Assembly (NCBI GenBank): GCA_964519365.1 | Contig: CAZFHP010000003.1 | Location: 1-56,042, forward strand | Reading direction: 5' to 3' | DNA: 56,042 nt | Source: CAZFHP01 sp964519365 | GTDB taxonomy: Bacteria; Babelota; Babeliae; Babelales; RVW-14 | In this document: positions 7,970-15,312 of the stretch, one piece after another | Position numbering within the stretch: the stretch's first letter is position 1 | How the letters are laid out: every line of letters starts with the position of its first letter | Made by a program: the position numbers and the translations under genes | The notes under the pieces: generated by a model | The model's database searches: none | Told to the model about the DNA's origin: nothing | Seen by the model: only the letters and a program-made list of their open reading frames with translations

Positions 7970-9265
7970 ATGTCAGAAAATTATCTTTTCGTTAAGCAAT
8001 CTCAAAAATTACATGGTTCTGTGCAATTGGCTGGAGCGAAAAATGCGGTATTAGTCGTTATTGCTTCGCTTATTTTAACAGAAGGGAAGTCTATTTTACA
8101 TAATGTTCCAAATTCTGCGGATGTTCGGCATATGATACATTTGATGCAAGATTTGGGAGCAGAAATATTTTTTGATGAGCAAAAGAATCGGCTTGATATC
8201 GATTGTTCAACGATTAAAAATCATGAAGTCAGCCCTGAGATAATGAGAAAAATGCGTGCATCTATTCTTGTTATGGGGCCGCTTTTGGGTCGGTTTGGCA
8301 AGGCAAAGATTGCGTTGCCTGGAGGGTGTCTTATTGGCGCTCGCCCAATTGATTATCATTTAAATAATTTTATTAAAATGGGCGTTGTTATAGAAGAGAA
8401 TAAGCCGTTTTTGTGTACGCATTTAGGGGGGCGAGATAGTGTGAATATATCGCGTAGAATTGTTTTTGAATATCCAAGTGTTGGGGCGACCGAAAATATT
8501 ATGATGTTTGCGGCTTTATATCCTGGCCAGACGACAATTGTTAATGGAGCGCTTGAACCAGAAGTGCTTGATCTTATTTGTGTATTAAAGAAAATGGGTG
8601 CAGATATTGCATGCCAAGATGGTTCGATTATAAGAATTAATGGGGTAAACAGTCTTAGATCTGTCGAGCATACAATTGTTCCAGATCGCCTTGAAGCGGG
8701 GTCATTATTGTTAGCGGCAGGAGTAACCGGAGGATCTATATCCTTGCCTAATGCAAGGCCTGATCATATGGACCTGTTTTTAGAAAAATTAAAAGAAATG
8801 GGGCATAACGTTTCTATTGGGACACATCCGACAAAAGAGTATTCTTTACAGGGTATCATGCTTCAGGCAATAGATAAACCTCGAGCTGTAAATTTTAAGA
8901 CCGGGCCATATCCTGGGTTTCCTACAGATTTGCAAGCTCCTACAATGGCAGCTTTGTGTTTAGCTGATGGGGTGAGCTCTGTTGAAGAAACTGTTTTTGA
9001 AAATAGATTAATGCATGCAAAAGAGTTACAAAAAATGGGGGCACAGATAACAGTTACTCATAATAAAGCAATTATTCGGGGGGTTGATGTTCTTTATGGT
9101 TGTCAGGTAATAGCGACAGATATTCGCGCTTCGTGTGCCTTAGTAGTTTCAGGACTTGCCGCTCAGGGTGAGACGCATATAACGGGAACTTCTCATTGGC
9201 AACGAGGGTATGAAAAATTAGAGGATAAGCTTAGATTGTTAGGTGCAGATATTACTTTGATTTAA
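7970..9265 (+). CDS. murA: UDP-N-acetylglucosamine 1-carboxyvinyltransferase
   Basis: 431 residues, normal length. MurA transfers enolpyruvate from PEP to UDP-GlcNAc, the first committed step of peptidoglycan synthesis. LAGAKNAVL with the catalytic-site lysine (about residue 24), the active-site cysteine C120 in PGGCLIGARP, PDRLEAGSLL and DIRASCALVVSGLAAQG are conserved. Cysteine at this site is the form normally inhibited by fosfomycin. The gene implies that this organism makes wall precursors. It is convergent with atpG, with only 16 bases between the two stops. Confidence 0.97.
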   Translation: MSENYLFVKQSQKLHGSVQLAGAKNAVLVVIASLILTEGKSILHNVPNSADVRHMIHLMQDLGAEIFFDEQKNRLDIDCSTIKNHEVSPEIMRKMRASILVMGPLLGRFGKAKIALPGGCLIGARPIDYHLNNFIKMGVVIEENKPFLCTHLGGRDSVNISRRIVFEYPSVGATENIMMFAALYPGQTTIVNGALEPEVLDLICVLKKMGADIACQDGSIIRINGVNSLRSVEHTIVPDRLEAGSLLLAAGVTGGSISLPNARPDHMDLFLEKLKEMGHNVSIGTHPTKEYSLQGIMLQAIDKPRAVNFKTGPYPGFPTDLQAPTMAALCLADGVSSVEETVFENRLMHAKELQKMGAQITVTHNKAIIRGVDVLYGCQVIATDIRASCALVVSGLAAQGETHITGTSHWQRGYEKLEDKLRLLGADITLI

Positions 9266-9281
9266 AAGTTGCTTAAAGGAA

Positions 9282-10145
9282 TTAACGAGGGAGCGTTGCA
9301 GAAAGCTCTGAAACTTCACTTGTTATGAGGGCTTGTCGCTGTTTGTTAAATTGAAGAATTAATTTCTCAAGAAATTTATCAGCATTTGTTGTAGAGTTAT
9401 CCATTGCTATAAAGCGTGCTGCTTGCTCAGCGTGAAGTGCTTGAAATAATAGTGTCATAATGCTTACTTTAATATAATGATGAGCAATATGGTTTAGAAT
9501 TTTTTTTGGTTTTTGTTCCCAGATCAGGGGTAATTTTTGGGGGTTATTGTTGTTATTATCAAGAGGGTCGGGTCGAAATGGGATAAGAGTTGTCTTGTAT
9601 GGCTTTTGTACAAAAAATGTTTTTAAAATATTACTGAAGAAAACAACGGAAGAAAGCGGCTTTTCGCTGTTAAGAATTTTGTTAATCAGATCGTTTGTGA
9701 TACTGATATAATCGTTTAATGTTAATTCATTGTAATGACAAAAAACATTTTGGGGGTATTTTTCTTTTATGTATTTTGTTGCCTTTTGTCCAATAGTAAT
9801 AAATCGTATATTTTGGTGTTTTTCTTTAAAAAACGAATATTCAAAGTATCGAAATAAATTAGAATTCAGGCTGCCACAAAGACCCTTAGATGTTGAGATT
9901 AATATAATTAATGGGTTTGAGTCTAAAATATCTTGAGGGGATAAGATTGGATTTTTCCATTCAGGAGCACTCAGAGCAAGCTTTGTAAATAATTGAAGAG
10001 TATGATCTTTGTAGTATGTTAAGGCTGTGTTTTCTTTTTCAAGTTGTGTATATAAAGACATTGACACTAATCGTACGGCGTGTGTGATTTTGCGTGTCAT
10101 TTGAATAGATTTTATTTTTTGTTTAAGCTGTATAAGATGCGACAT
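9282..10145 (-). CDS. atpG: ATP synthase gamma chain, isolated from other atp genes
   Basis: 287 residues, typical length. The gamma subunit is the rotating central stalk of F1. The N-terminal coiled coil (LKQKIKSIQMTRKITHAVRLVS) and the C-terminal helix (AEQAARFIAMDNSTTNADKFLEKL, then NKQRQALITSEVSEL) match the family. The middle GLCGSLN corresponds to the usual RGLCGGFN. No alpha, beta or epsilon gene adjoins it, although gamma is usually encoded between alpha and beta. The sequence is more divergent than its housekeeping neighbours. It is probably the genuine subunit at a relocated locus, or a second copy. Confidence 0.85.
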   Translation of the reverse strand: MSHLIQLKQKIKSIQMTRKITHAVRLVSMSLYTQLEKENTALTYYKDHTLQLFTKLALSAPEWKNPILSPQDILDSNPLIILISTSKGLCGSLNSNLFRYFEYSFFKEKHQNIRFITIGQKATKYIKEKYPQNVFCHYNELTLNDYISITNDLINKILNSEKPLSSVVFFSNILKTFFVQKPYKTTLIPFRPDPLDNNNNNPQKLPLIWEQKPKKILNHIAHHYIKVSIMTLLFQALHAEQAARFIAMDNSTTNADKFLEKLILQFNKQRQALITSEVSELSATLPR

Positions 10146-10248
10146 AGATATTTCCCTAACTTACGATATAAGCAAAAAATAATTAATTTTATTGTACTCA
10201 AAGATTCATGTTTTATCAATAAACTTTAAATATGAGATGTTTAATGCG

Positions 10249-10893
10249 ATGATTATTCTGATTGATGGGTATAATCTTTTAAGGCATATTTTTCCAAAAG
10301 AAAAAGGGTTGCTTGAGAAACAAAGAGAGCAATTGATTTTGCAACTTGGTTTTTATTGGTCAAAAAAGAAAGATGAGATTAAAGAAATAATTGTTGTTTT
10401 TGATGCTGGTCCGCTTCGTCATGCGACACGTGAGATAAAGGCTGGAGTTGCGATTATATTTTCAGGACAAAAAAGTAGTGCTGATGAATGGATCTTGCAT
10501 TATGTTGAAAAACATCATAACAGAGATGTTTTACTTGTTTCGTTAGATAGAAAGCTGGTTCAAAGTTGTGAAGAATTTGATATCGTATCGATGGGTGTTG
10601 ATGAATTTTATCATACGCTTAAGAATTTTTTGATGCGAGAGGTTGATGGGAAAGATCGTAAAAATGTATTAAGTTCTGTTGAACGATATGAGCCTATTGA
10701 CTTATATGAAGACGATGGTAGAGAGCAAGAGAGTCGATCAGCGTTAGATTTGCTTATGGAAGAAGCGAGTTTGCATGTTATGCAGAAAGACGATGATACT
10801 GTTTCCCAAAAGCATAAAAGAAAAGGGGGTACTTCTAAGAAGCTATCCAAGAAAAAAAGAAAAAGGTATGCGAAAATTAAAAAGTTAGATTGA
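10249..10893 (+). CDS. NYN-domain ribonuclease-like protein (YacP/Rae1 type)
   Basis: Begins with MIILIDGYNLLRH, the PIN-like NYN signature with the first acidic residue, then IIVVFDAG, SADEWIL and VSLDRKLVQSC, which carry the other metal-binding acids. Proteins of this family (YacP, known as Rae1 in Bacillus) cleave mRNA in a ribosome-linked way. The C-terminal 40 residues are very basic (KHKRKGGTSKKLSKKKRKR), suitable for RNA or ribosome binding. I chose the ATG at 10249 because the NYN domain begins there; upstream in-frame starts at 10237 and 10192 add residues unlike the family. It lies seven bases before tsaE. Confidence 0.8.
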   Translation: MIILIDGYNLLRHIFPKEKGLLEKQREQLILQLGFYWSKKKDEIKEIIVVFDAGPLRHATREIKAGVAIIFSGQKSSADEWILHYVEKHHNRDVLLVSLDRKLVQSCEEFDIVSMGVDEFYHTLKNFLMREVDGKDRKNVLSSVERYEPIDLYEDDGREQESRSALDLLMEEASLHVMQKDDDTVSQKHKRKGGTSKKLSKKKRKRYAKIKKLD

Positions 10894-10900
10894 TTTTAAG

Positions 10901-11356
10901 ATGAAAAAAATGTTGATAAAAAAAGATTTTTTTTTAAAAGATATAAGTGTTATTGTTCAAGATATTGTTATGCCTGAGTTAAAAGAAAAAACAATATTTA
11001 CGTTTGCTGGGCCTTTAGGTGTTGGCAAGACAACGTTGATTAAAGAAATTTTTAAACAATGTGGTGTTACAAGTATTGTTACGAGTCCTACGTTTAGTTA
11101 TGTTAAAAGTTATCATGGCTCTGATAATAAAATTTTGAATCATTTTGATTTGTATAGAATTGATTCTTTAGAATCTTTTATTCAAGCAGGGCTTGATGAA
11201 TATCTTTGCAAGTCTGGTGAATATAATTTTATTGAGTGGCCAGAGGTGATTGGGGCGCTTTTAGATAGTGATGGAATGAGGGCAAACGTTTGTTCTGTGT
11301 TTTTAAATTATTCTTTGGATAATAGCTTTTTGAGGTCTTTAAAAGTATTAAAGTGA
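10901..11356 (+). CDS. tsaE: tRNA threonylcarbamoyladenosine biosynthesis ATPase TsaE
   Basis: 151 residues. TsaE works with TsaB and TsaD in the final step of t6A37 formation on ANN-decoding tRNAs. Visible are the P-loop GPLGVGKTTLIKEI (about residue 40), the SPTFSYVKSY strand, HFDLYRI and the FIEWPE motif, all typical. The neighbouring tRNA-Thr genes would be substrates of this pathway. It closes a two-gene unit with the NYN nuclease gene; a promoter for the tRNA cluster starts 19 bases downstream. Confidence 0.93.
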   Translation: MKKMLIKKDFFLKDISVIVQDIVMPELKEKTIFTFAGPLGVGKTTLIKEIFKQCGVTSIVTSPTFSYVKSYHGSDNKILNHFDLYRIDSLESFIQAGLDEYLCKSGEYNFIEWPEVIGALLDSDGMRANVCSVFLNYSLDNSFLRSLKVLK

Positions 11357-11374
11357 TTTTTTTGTAAAAAAAGG

Positions 11375-11403
11375 TTGAAATCTTTAATTAAAATATCTAT
11401 TAT
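11375..11403 (+). promoter_or_regulatory. sigma-70 promoter of the tRNA/rpmG/secE cluster
   Basis: TTGAAA, a 17-base spacer, then TATTAT, placed 27 bases before tRNA-Tyr. The boxes and spacing fit a housekeeping promoter well. Confidence 0.75.
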
Positions 11404-11430
11404 TAGGATCATTGTTATTTACGGTGTTAT

Positions 11431-11515
11431 GGGGAGATTCCCGAGCGGTCAAAGGGGACGGACTGTAAATCCGTTGGCGCAGCCTTCACAGGTTCGAATC
11501 CTGTTCTCCCCACCA
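11431..11515 (+). tRNA. tRNA-Tyr (anticodon GTA)
   Basis: Seven-base acceptor stem GGGGAGA/TCTCCCC, anticodon GTA at 11465-11467, a long class II variable arm, TTCGAAT T-loop, discriminator A and encoded CCA. Confidence 0.97.
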
Positions 11516-11535
11516 TAAAAATGGTGGAATAAATT

Positions 11536-11611
11536 GCGGGAATAGCTCAATGGCTAGAGCGACAGCCTTCCAAGCTGTAGGTTGCGGGTTCGAGTCCCGT
11601 TTCCCGCTCCA
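11536..11611 (+). tRNA. tRNA-Gly (anticodon TCC)
   Basis: Acceptor GCGGGAA/TTCCCGC, anticodon stem ACAGC/GCTGT with loop CTTCCAA (anticodon TCC), T-loop TTCGAGT, discriminator T and encoded CCA. Confidence 0.97.
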
Positions 11612-11619
11612 TAGATTGT

Positions 11620-11694
11620 GCTGGCATAGCTCAGTGGTAGAGCAGCTGATTTGTAATCAGCAGGTCGCTGGTTCGACTCCAGTTGCCAGCTCCA
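11620..11694 (+). tRNA. tRNA-Thr (anticodon TGT)
   Basis: Acceptor GCTGGCA/TGCCAGC, anticodon stem GCTGA/TCAGC around loop TTTGTAA (anticodon TGT), T-loop TTCGACT, encoded CCA. It lies eight bases after tRNA-Gly. Confidence 0.97.
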
Positions 11695-11748
11695 TTTTTT
11701 ATTTAAAATTATGGTAAAAATATATTTTTGCGATGGATCTTGAGATAT

Positions 11749-11776
11749 GTTAAAATTATGTTAAAATTGTTAAAAT
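11749..11776 (+). repeat. three copies of GTTAAAAT in an AT-rich spacer
   Basis: GTTAAAAT occurs at 11749, 11760 and 11769, roughly one helical turn apart. TAAAAT at the third copy could serve as a -10 box for the second tRNA-Thr. The 11780-11840 stretch after it is G-rich and looks like a transcribed leader, but has no recognisable gene. Many bacteria carry tuf at this place; no trace of it is seen. Confidence 0.45.
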
Positions 11777-11840
11777 ATGAGGGAGCAGCAATAGGATAAC
11801 TGCCCGGAAAGCATGAAAGATTGTTTAGGGTCGGTGTTTT

Positions 11841-11916
11841 GCCCACGTAGCTCAGTCGGTAGAGCACTTCCTTGGTAAGGGAGAGGTCACCGGTTCGAAT
11901 CCGGTCGCGGGCTCCA
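11841..11916 (+). tRNA. tRNA-Thr (anticodon GGT)
   Basis: Acceptor GCCCACG/CGCGGGC with one A-C mismatch at the fifth pair, anticodon stem CTTCC/GGGAG around TTGGTAA (anticodon GGT), T-loop TTCGAAT and encoded CCA. A second threonine isoacceptor complementing the TGT species. Confidence 0.95.
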
Positions 11917-11963
11917 TTTTGATTTTGATTTTAATGTAATTTAATAGCAGAAAGACTTAAAAT

Positions 11964-12122
11964 ATGGCTAAAAATAGAGTGATCATGCACCTGGAATGTG
12001 GAAGTTGCAAAATGAGAAACTATAGCAAAAAAGTTTCAAAAAAAAGGTCATTTGGTAAATTAATGTTAAACAAATATTGCTCAAAGTGTCAGAAGCACTC
12101 AACACATAAAGAAACAAAGTAG
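11964..12122 (+). CDS. rpmG: 50S ribosomal protein L33
   Basis: A 52-residue gene. It reads MAKNRVIMHLECGSCK, then NYSKK and FGKLMLNKYCSKCQKH, the pattern of bacterial L33: a small beta-sheet protein of the large subunit near the E site. The four cysteines (two CxxC pairs) form the zinc-binding version of L33. It sits between tRNA-Thr and tRNA-Trp just before secE, the standard rpmG-secE-nusG order. Its stop is six bases before tRNA-Trp, so that tRNA must be cut from a mixed transcript. Confidence 0.95.
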   Translation: MAKNRVIMHLECGSCKMRNYSKKVSKKRSFGKLMLNKYCSKCQKHSTHKETK

Positions 12123-12128
12123 GAGAAT

Positions 12129-12205
12129 GGGTCAGTAGCTCCAATTGGTAGAGCAGCGGACTCCAAATCCGCGTGTTGGGGGTTCGAATCCCTCCTGGCC
12201 TGCCA
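12129..12205 (+). tRNA. tRNA-Trp (anticodon CCA)
   Basis: Acceptor GGGTCAG/CTGGCCT including G-T pairs, anticodon stem GCGGA/TCCGC with loop CTCCAAA (anticodon CCA), discriminator G, encoded CCA. The CCA anticodon reads UGG only, which agrees with UGA being a stop codon here. Confidence 0.96.
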
Positions 12206-12234
12206 CGTTGTGCATATTGTAAGAAAGGCTGGTT

Positions 12235-12417
12235 ATGAATAAAATTGGTAGCTTTTTGGGTGAGGTTCGGTCTGAGCTGAAAAAATTGAGCTGGCCTAGT
12301 AGGGATGAACTTGTAGGGTCGACTGTTATTGTTTGTTTGTTGGCGGTCGTTTTTGCCTGTATACTAGGAATGATGGATTTTGGATTTAATTACGTTATAA
12401 GAATATTTATTTTTTAA
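12235..12417 (+). CDS. secE: preprotein translocase subunit SecE
   Basis: 60 residues, the short bacterial form. SecE clamps SecY in the SecYEG export channel. The conserved amphipathic helix and hinge (FLGEVRSELKKLSWPSRDEL) are followed by a single membrane segment (VIVCLLAVVFACILGMMDF). It lies 29 bases after tRNA-Trp and 30 bases before nusG, the classic arrangement. Confidence 0.96.
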   Translation: MNKIGSFLGEVRSELKKLSWPSRDELVGSTVIVCLLAVVFACILGMMDFGFNYVIRIFIF

Positions 12418-12447
12418 TAGCAAATAACTCGGAGTTGTGCGTCTGTT

Positions 12448-12966
12448 ATGAAACGCTGGTATGTTATTCAGGTTTACACAGGTTTTGAAGATATCGTTAA
12501 AACTGATTTGGAAAAGCGAATAAAAGAAGAGGACTTAGAGGAACTCTTTGGTGATATATTGATTCCTACGGGAAGTGTTGTCGGTTTTTTTTCTGAGGAT
12601 ATAGACAAGAAGGAAAAGATCTTTCCGGGGTATTTGTTGATACAAATGGAAATGTCGGGAGAATCATTTAGATTGGTTTCCTCAACGTCGCGGGTTGCTC
12701 GGTTTTTGGGAGGGGAGAGTCCGGCGCCACTTTCAGATAAAGAGATTGATAGGATTTTTTCTCAAATGGAAGGGAAGCTGCTTGTTTCGAGCGAAAAAGA
12801 GCCGTTTTCAGTTGGAAATGAAGTACAGATTTGTAGCGGTCCATTTGCCGGCTTTATTGGTATGATTGACAAGGTGGATGAAGAAAAAGAGCGGCTGACC
12901 GTTATGGTAAGTATTTTTGGTAGACTTACTCCTGTAGAATTGGGTTTTGATCAGGTGAAAAAGTAA
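12448..12966 (+). CDS. nusG: transcription termination/antitermination protein NusG
   Basis: 172 residues. NusG binds the RNA polymerase clamp and links it to Rho or the ribosome. The N-terminal NGN domain starts MKRWYVIQVYTGFEDIVKTDL; FPGYLLIQMEM is conserved. The C-terminal KOW domain (VGNEVQICSGPFAGFIGMIDKV, ending LGFDQVKK) is intact. It is transcribed with secE and the L11 operon. Confidence 0.97.
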   Translation: MKRWYVIQVYTGFEDIVKTDLEKRIKEEDLEELFGDILIPTGSVVGFFSEDIDKKEKIFPGYLLIQMEMSGESFRLVSSTSRVARFLGGESPAPLSDKEIDRIFSQMEGKLLVSSEKEPFSVGNEVQICSGPFAGFIGMIDKVDEEKERLTVMVSIFGRLTPVELGFDQVKK

Positions 12967-13001
12967 CAAAAGAAACAACCTTATAAGAGTGGATTAATAG
13001 T

Positions 13002-13427
13002 ATGGCAAAAAAGATTAAAGCGACGCTTAAGCTTCAGATTTCAGCAGGTGGTGCAACTCCTGCTCCGCCAGTTGGTAATAACTTAGGGCAGCATGGGGTT
13101 GCTATTATGGATTTTTGTAAGAAATTTAATGCAGCAACTGCTAAGCGAAAAGGAGAAACAGTTCCTGTATTTATTACCGTATATACAGATAGGTCATTTG
13201 ATTTTATTACAAAAACTCCACTTACGTCTGAATTGCTTCGTAAAAAAGCAAACATAAAAAAGGGTTCAAGTAATCCAAGTAAAGAAACTGCGGGAACTGT
13301 GACGTCAAGAGATGTTGAAGAGATTGCTAAAATAAAGATGGCTGATTTGAATGCTCTTGATTTGGAGGCGGCAAAAAAAATTGTTGCAGGGAGTGCTCGA
13401 AGTATGGGGCTTACGGTTGCTGATTAG
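13002..13427 (+). CDS. rplK: 50S ribosomal protein L11
   Basis: 141 residues, standard length. L11 forms the base of the GTPase-associated centre with 23S rRNA. The proline-rich N-terminal signature (GGATPAPPVGNNLGQHGV) and the C-terminal RNA-binding domain (KTPLTSELLRKKANIKKGSS, ending GSARSMGLTV) are conserved. It heads the rplK-rplA-rplJ-rplL order. Confidence 0.98.
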   Translation: MAKKIKATLKLQISAGGATPAPPVGNNLGQHGVAIMDFCKKFNAATAKRKGETVPVFITVYTDRSFDFITKTPLTSELLRKKANIKKGSSNPSKETAGTVTSRDVEEIAKIKMADLNALDLEAAKKIVAGSARSMGLTVAD

Positions 13428-13468
13428 TTTAAAAAAAGAGTTTTTTATTCGAAAGATGGAATGTACTT

Positions 13469-14161
13469 ATGAGTAAGGCTGGGAAGAAGCATAAAAAAGC
13501 TAAGGAACAATTGGTAGGGGCAGAGGTTATTTCTTGGAAATCGGCTCTTGATTTTGTTGTTAAAAATGCATTTGCAACGTTTGATGAGTCGGTTGACGTT
13601 GATGTGGTTTTAGGTATAGATCCTACCAGAGGGGAACAAACGGTTCGAGGGTCGGTTCTTTTGCCGCATGGAACGGGTAAAGCTGTTAGGGTTGTTGCTT
13701 TTGCAAAAGGTGACTATGAAGATCAGGCAAAAAATGCGGGGGCAGACTTTGTTGGGGCAGAAGATATCCTTGAAAAAATACAAGGCGGATGGTTAGACTT
13801 TGATGTTTCTGTTGCAACCCCTGATATGATGGGTTTAGTAGGAAAGGTTGCAAAGATTTTGGGGCCTCGAGGGCTATTGCCAAATAAAAAGTTAGGAACA
13901 GTGACGGTTAATCTTGCTGAAATTATTTCTGATCTAAAAAAGGGACGAGTTTCTTTCCGTAATGATAAGGGCGGAGTTCTTCATTCTCCGTTTGGAAAGG
14001 TTTCTTTTGGGGTTGAAAAGCTTGCTGAAAATCTTGTGCATTTAGTTAAGAGTATTCAAGCAAATAAGCCTCCAGCGGCTAAAGGTAAATTTATTAAAAA
14101 GATTACAATATCTTCATCTATGGGTGTAGGGGTTGCTATAAATCCAGATGAGATTTTTTAA
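13469..14161 (+). CDS. rplA: 50S ribosomal protein L1
   Basis: 230 residues. L1 forms the mobile stalk next to the E site and in many bacteria represses its own operon. Conserved parts include SVDVDVVLGIDPTRGEQTVRGSVLLPHGTGK, GLVGKVAKILGPRGLLPNKKLGTV and the C-terminal ITISSSMGVGVAINPDEI. Its stop is 13 bases before the rplJ start, consistent with translational coupling. Confidence 0.98.
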   Translation: MSKAGKKHKKAKEQLVGAEVISWKSALDFVVKNAFATFDESVDVDVVLGIDPTRGEQTVRGSVLLPHGTGKAVRVVAFAKGDYEDQAKNAGADFVGAEDILEKIQGGWLDFDVSVATPDMMGLVGKVAKILGPRGLLPNKKLGTVTVNLAEIISDLKKGRVSFRNDKGGVLHSPFGKVSFGVEKLAENLVHLVKSIQANKPPAAKGKFIKKITISSSMGVGVAINPDEIF

Positions 14162-14174
14162 GAGGACTTGTGCG

Positions 14175-14729
14175 ATGAATCGTCAACAAAAAGAAGTTGT
14201 TGTTTCGGATTTTAAAAAAATGTTTACGGAATCACAGGCGGCTTTTTTAGTTAATTATAAAGGTTTAAGCGTCGCTTTGCTGCAATTATTGAGGAAGAAT
14301 TTGCGAGAAAGCGGCGGAACGTTGAAAGTTACAAAAGCTCGATTGATGAAAATAGCGGCACAAGATGCTGCAAGTGTTGATGGCGATAGAGAGTTTGGTG
14401 CGCTCAATGATTTTAAAAGTAGTTTTCATGATCAAGTTGGACTTGTGTTTTCAGCTGGTGATGCTTCTTCTTTAGCAAAAGCATTATTTGACTTTTCTAA
14501 AGATCACGAGCAGTTAAAAGTAGTTTCAGGTTTTTTTGAGAAAAAGGTATTGTCTTCAAATGAGCTTGTGGCTCTTGCAACACTTCCTTCTAGAGAAGAG
14601 CTTTTGAGTATGATTGCCCGAGCAATGCAGGGGCCGGTTTCTGGATTGGCTTGTGTATTGAATTTGATGATTGTTCGTTTGTTATATGTTTTGAAGCAGG
14701 TAGCAGAACAGGGCAAAACGGGTGAATAG
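14175..14729 (+). CDS. rplJ: 50S ribosomal protein L10
   Basis: 184 residues. L10 carries the L7/L12 dimers on the ribosomal stalk. The N-terminal rRNA-binding domain (MNRQQKEVVVSDFKKMFTES, FLVNYKGLSVALLQLLRKNL) and C-terminal helix for L12 binding are present. The ATG at 14175 is preferred because AGAGGA precedes it and the family begins here; an earlier in-frame ATG at 14148 lies inside rplA. Confidence 0.95.
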   Translation: MNRQQKEVVVSDFKKMFTESQAAFLVNYKGLSVALLQLLRKNLRESGGTLKVTKARLMKIAAQDAASVDGDREFGALNDFKSSFHDQVGLVFSAGDASSLAKALFDFSKDHEQLKVVSGFFEKKVLSSNELVALATLPSREELLSMIARAMQGPVSGLACVLNLMIVRLLYVLKQVAEQGKTGE

Positions 14730-14804
14730 GCGTTTTAATTGTGTTATTTGGTATAGGTTTTAAATCGGTGTATTTGTTATTTTTTAGTTTAAGGGAGTCT
14801 TTAA

Positions 14805-15173
14805 ATGTCATCCAAGATTGTTGACGAAATTAGCAAAATGTCTGTTATGGACTTAGCAGAACTTGTTAAGGAAATAGAAGAAAAATTTGGTGTTTCAGCG
14901 GCAGCTCCTGTCGCAGCAGCTCCTGCTGCGGGCGCAGCTCCTGCTGCAGCGGCAGAAGAAAAAACCGAATTTAAAGTAACGCTTAAAGAAGCGGGATCAG
15001 AAAAAATTAAAGTTATTAAGGCGTTAAGAGCTGTAACTTCTCTTGCTTTGGGTGATGCAAAGAAGGCTGTAGAAGATGCACCATACGTTGTTGCCGATGC
15101 GGCATCTAAAGAAGATGCAAATAAAATGAAAAAAACACTTGAAGATGCAGGTGCAAAAGTAGAATTGTCTTAA
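14805..15173 (+). CDS. rplL: 50S ribosomal protein L7/L12
   Basis: 122 residues. It recruits translation GTPases to the ribosome. The N-terminal dimerisation helix (VDEISKMSVMDLAELVKEIEEKFGV), an Ala-rich flexible hinge (residues about 36-50) and the C-terminal domain (EKTEFKVTLKEAGSEKIKVIKALR) are all present. A hairpin in the following spacer separates it from rpoB. Confidence 0.98.
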   Translation: MSSKIVDEISKMSVMDLAELVKEIEEKFGVSAAAPVAAAPAAGAAPAAAAEEKTEFKVTLKEAGSEKIKVIKALRAVTSLALGDAKKAVEDAPYVVADAASKEDANKMKKTLEDAGAKVELS

Positions 15174-15193
15174 ATAAATAATTTGAAGAAGAA

Positions 15194-15235
15194 CCCATTT
15201 TAAACGTGCCGTTTATGTGTAATGTTTAAAATGGG
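15194..15235 (+). terminator. attenuator-like hairpin between rplL and rpoB
   Basis: CCCATTTTAAAC (15194-15205) pairs perfectly with 15224-15235. The same AAAC bases can instead form a smaller hairpin, AAACG (15202-15206) with CGTTT (15210-15214), so two exclusive folds exist. The 3' flank is T-rich but not a clean T tract. A partial terminator at this place is known in E. coli, where it lowers polymerase-subunit expression relative to ribosomal proteins. Confidence 0.65.
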
Positions 15236-15261
15236 ATTCTCTTGCTATTAGTTTATTACTA

Positions 15262-15289
15262 TTGAATAGAGCGTGTTTTTCGATAAAAT
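15262..15289 (+). promoter_or_regulatory. probable promoter before rpoB
   Basis: TTGAAT, a 16-base spacer, then TAAAAT, 23 bases before the rpoB ATG. It would allow rpoBC expression independent of the ribosomal genes. Confidence 0.5.
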
Positions 15290-15312
15290 ATTTATGGTTT
15301 AGGAGCGATTGA

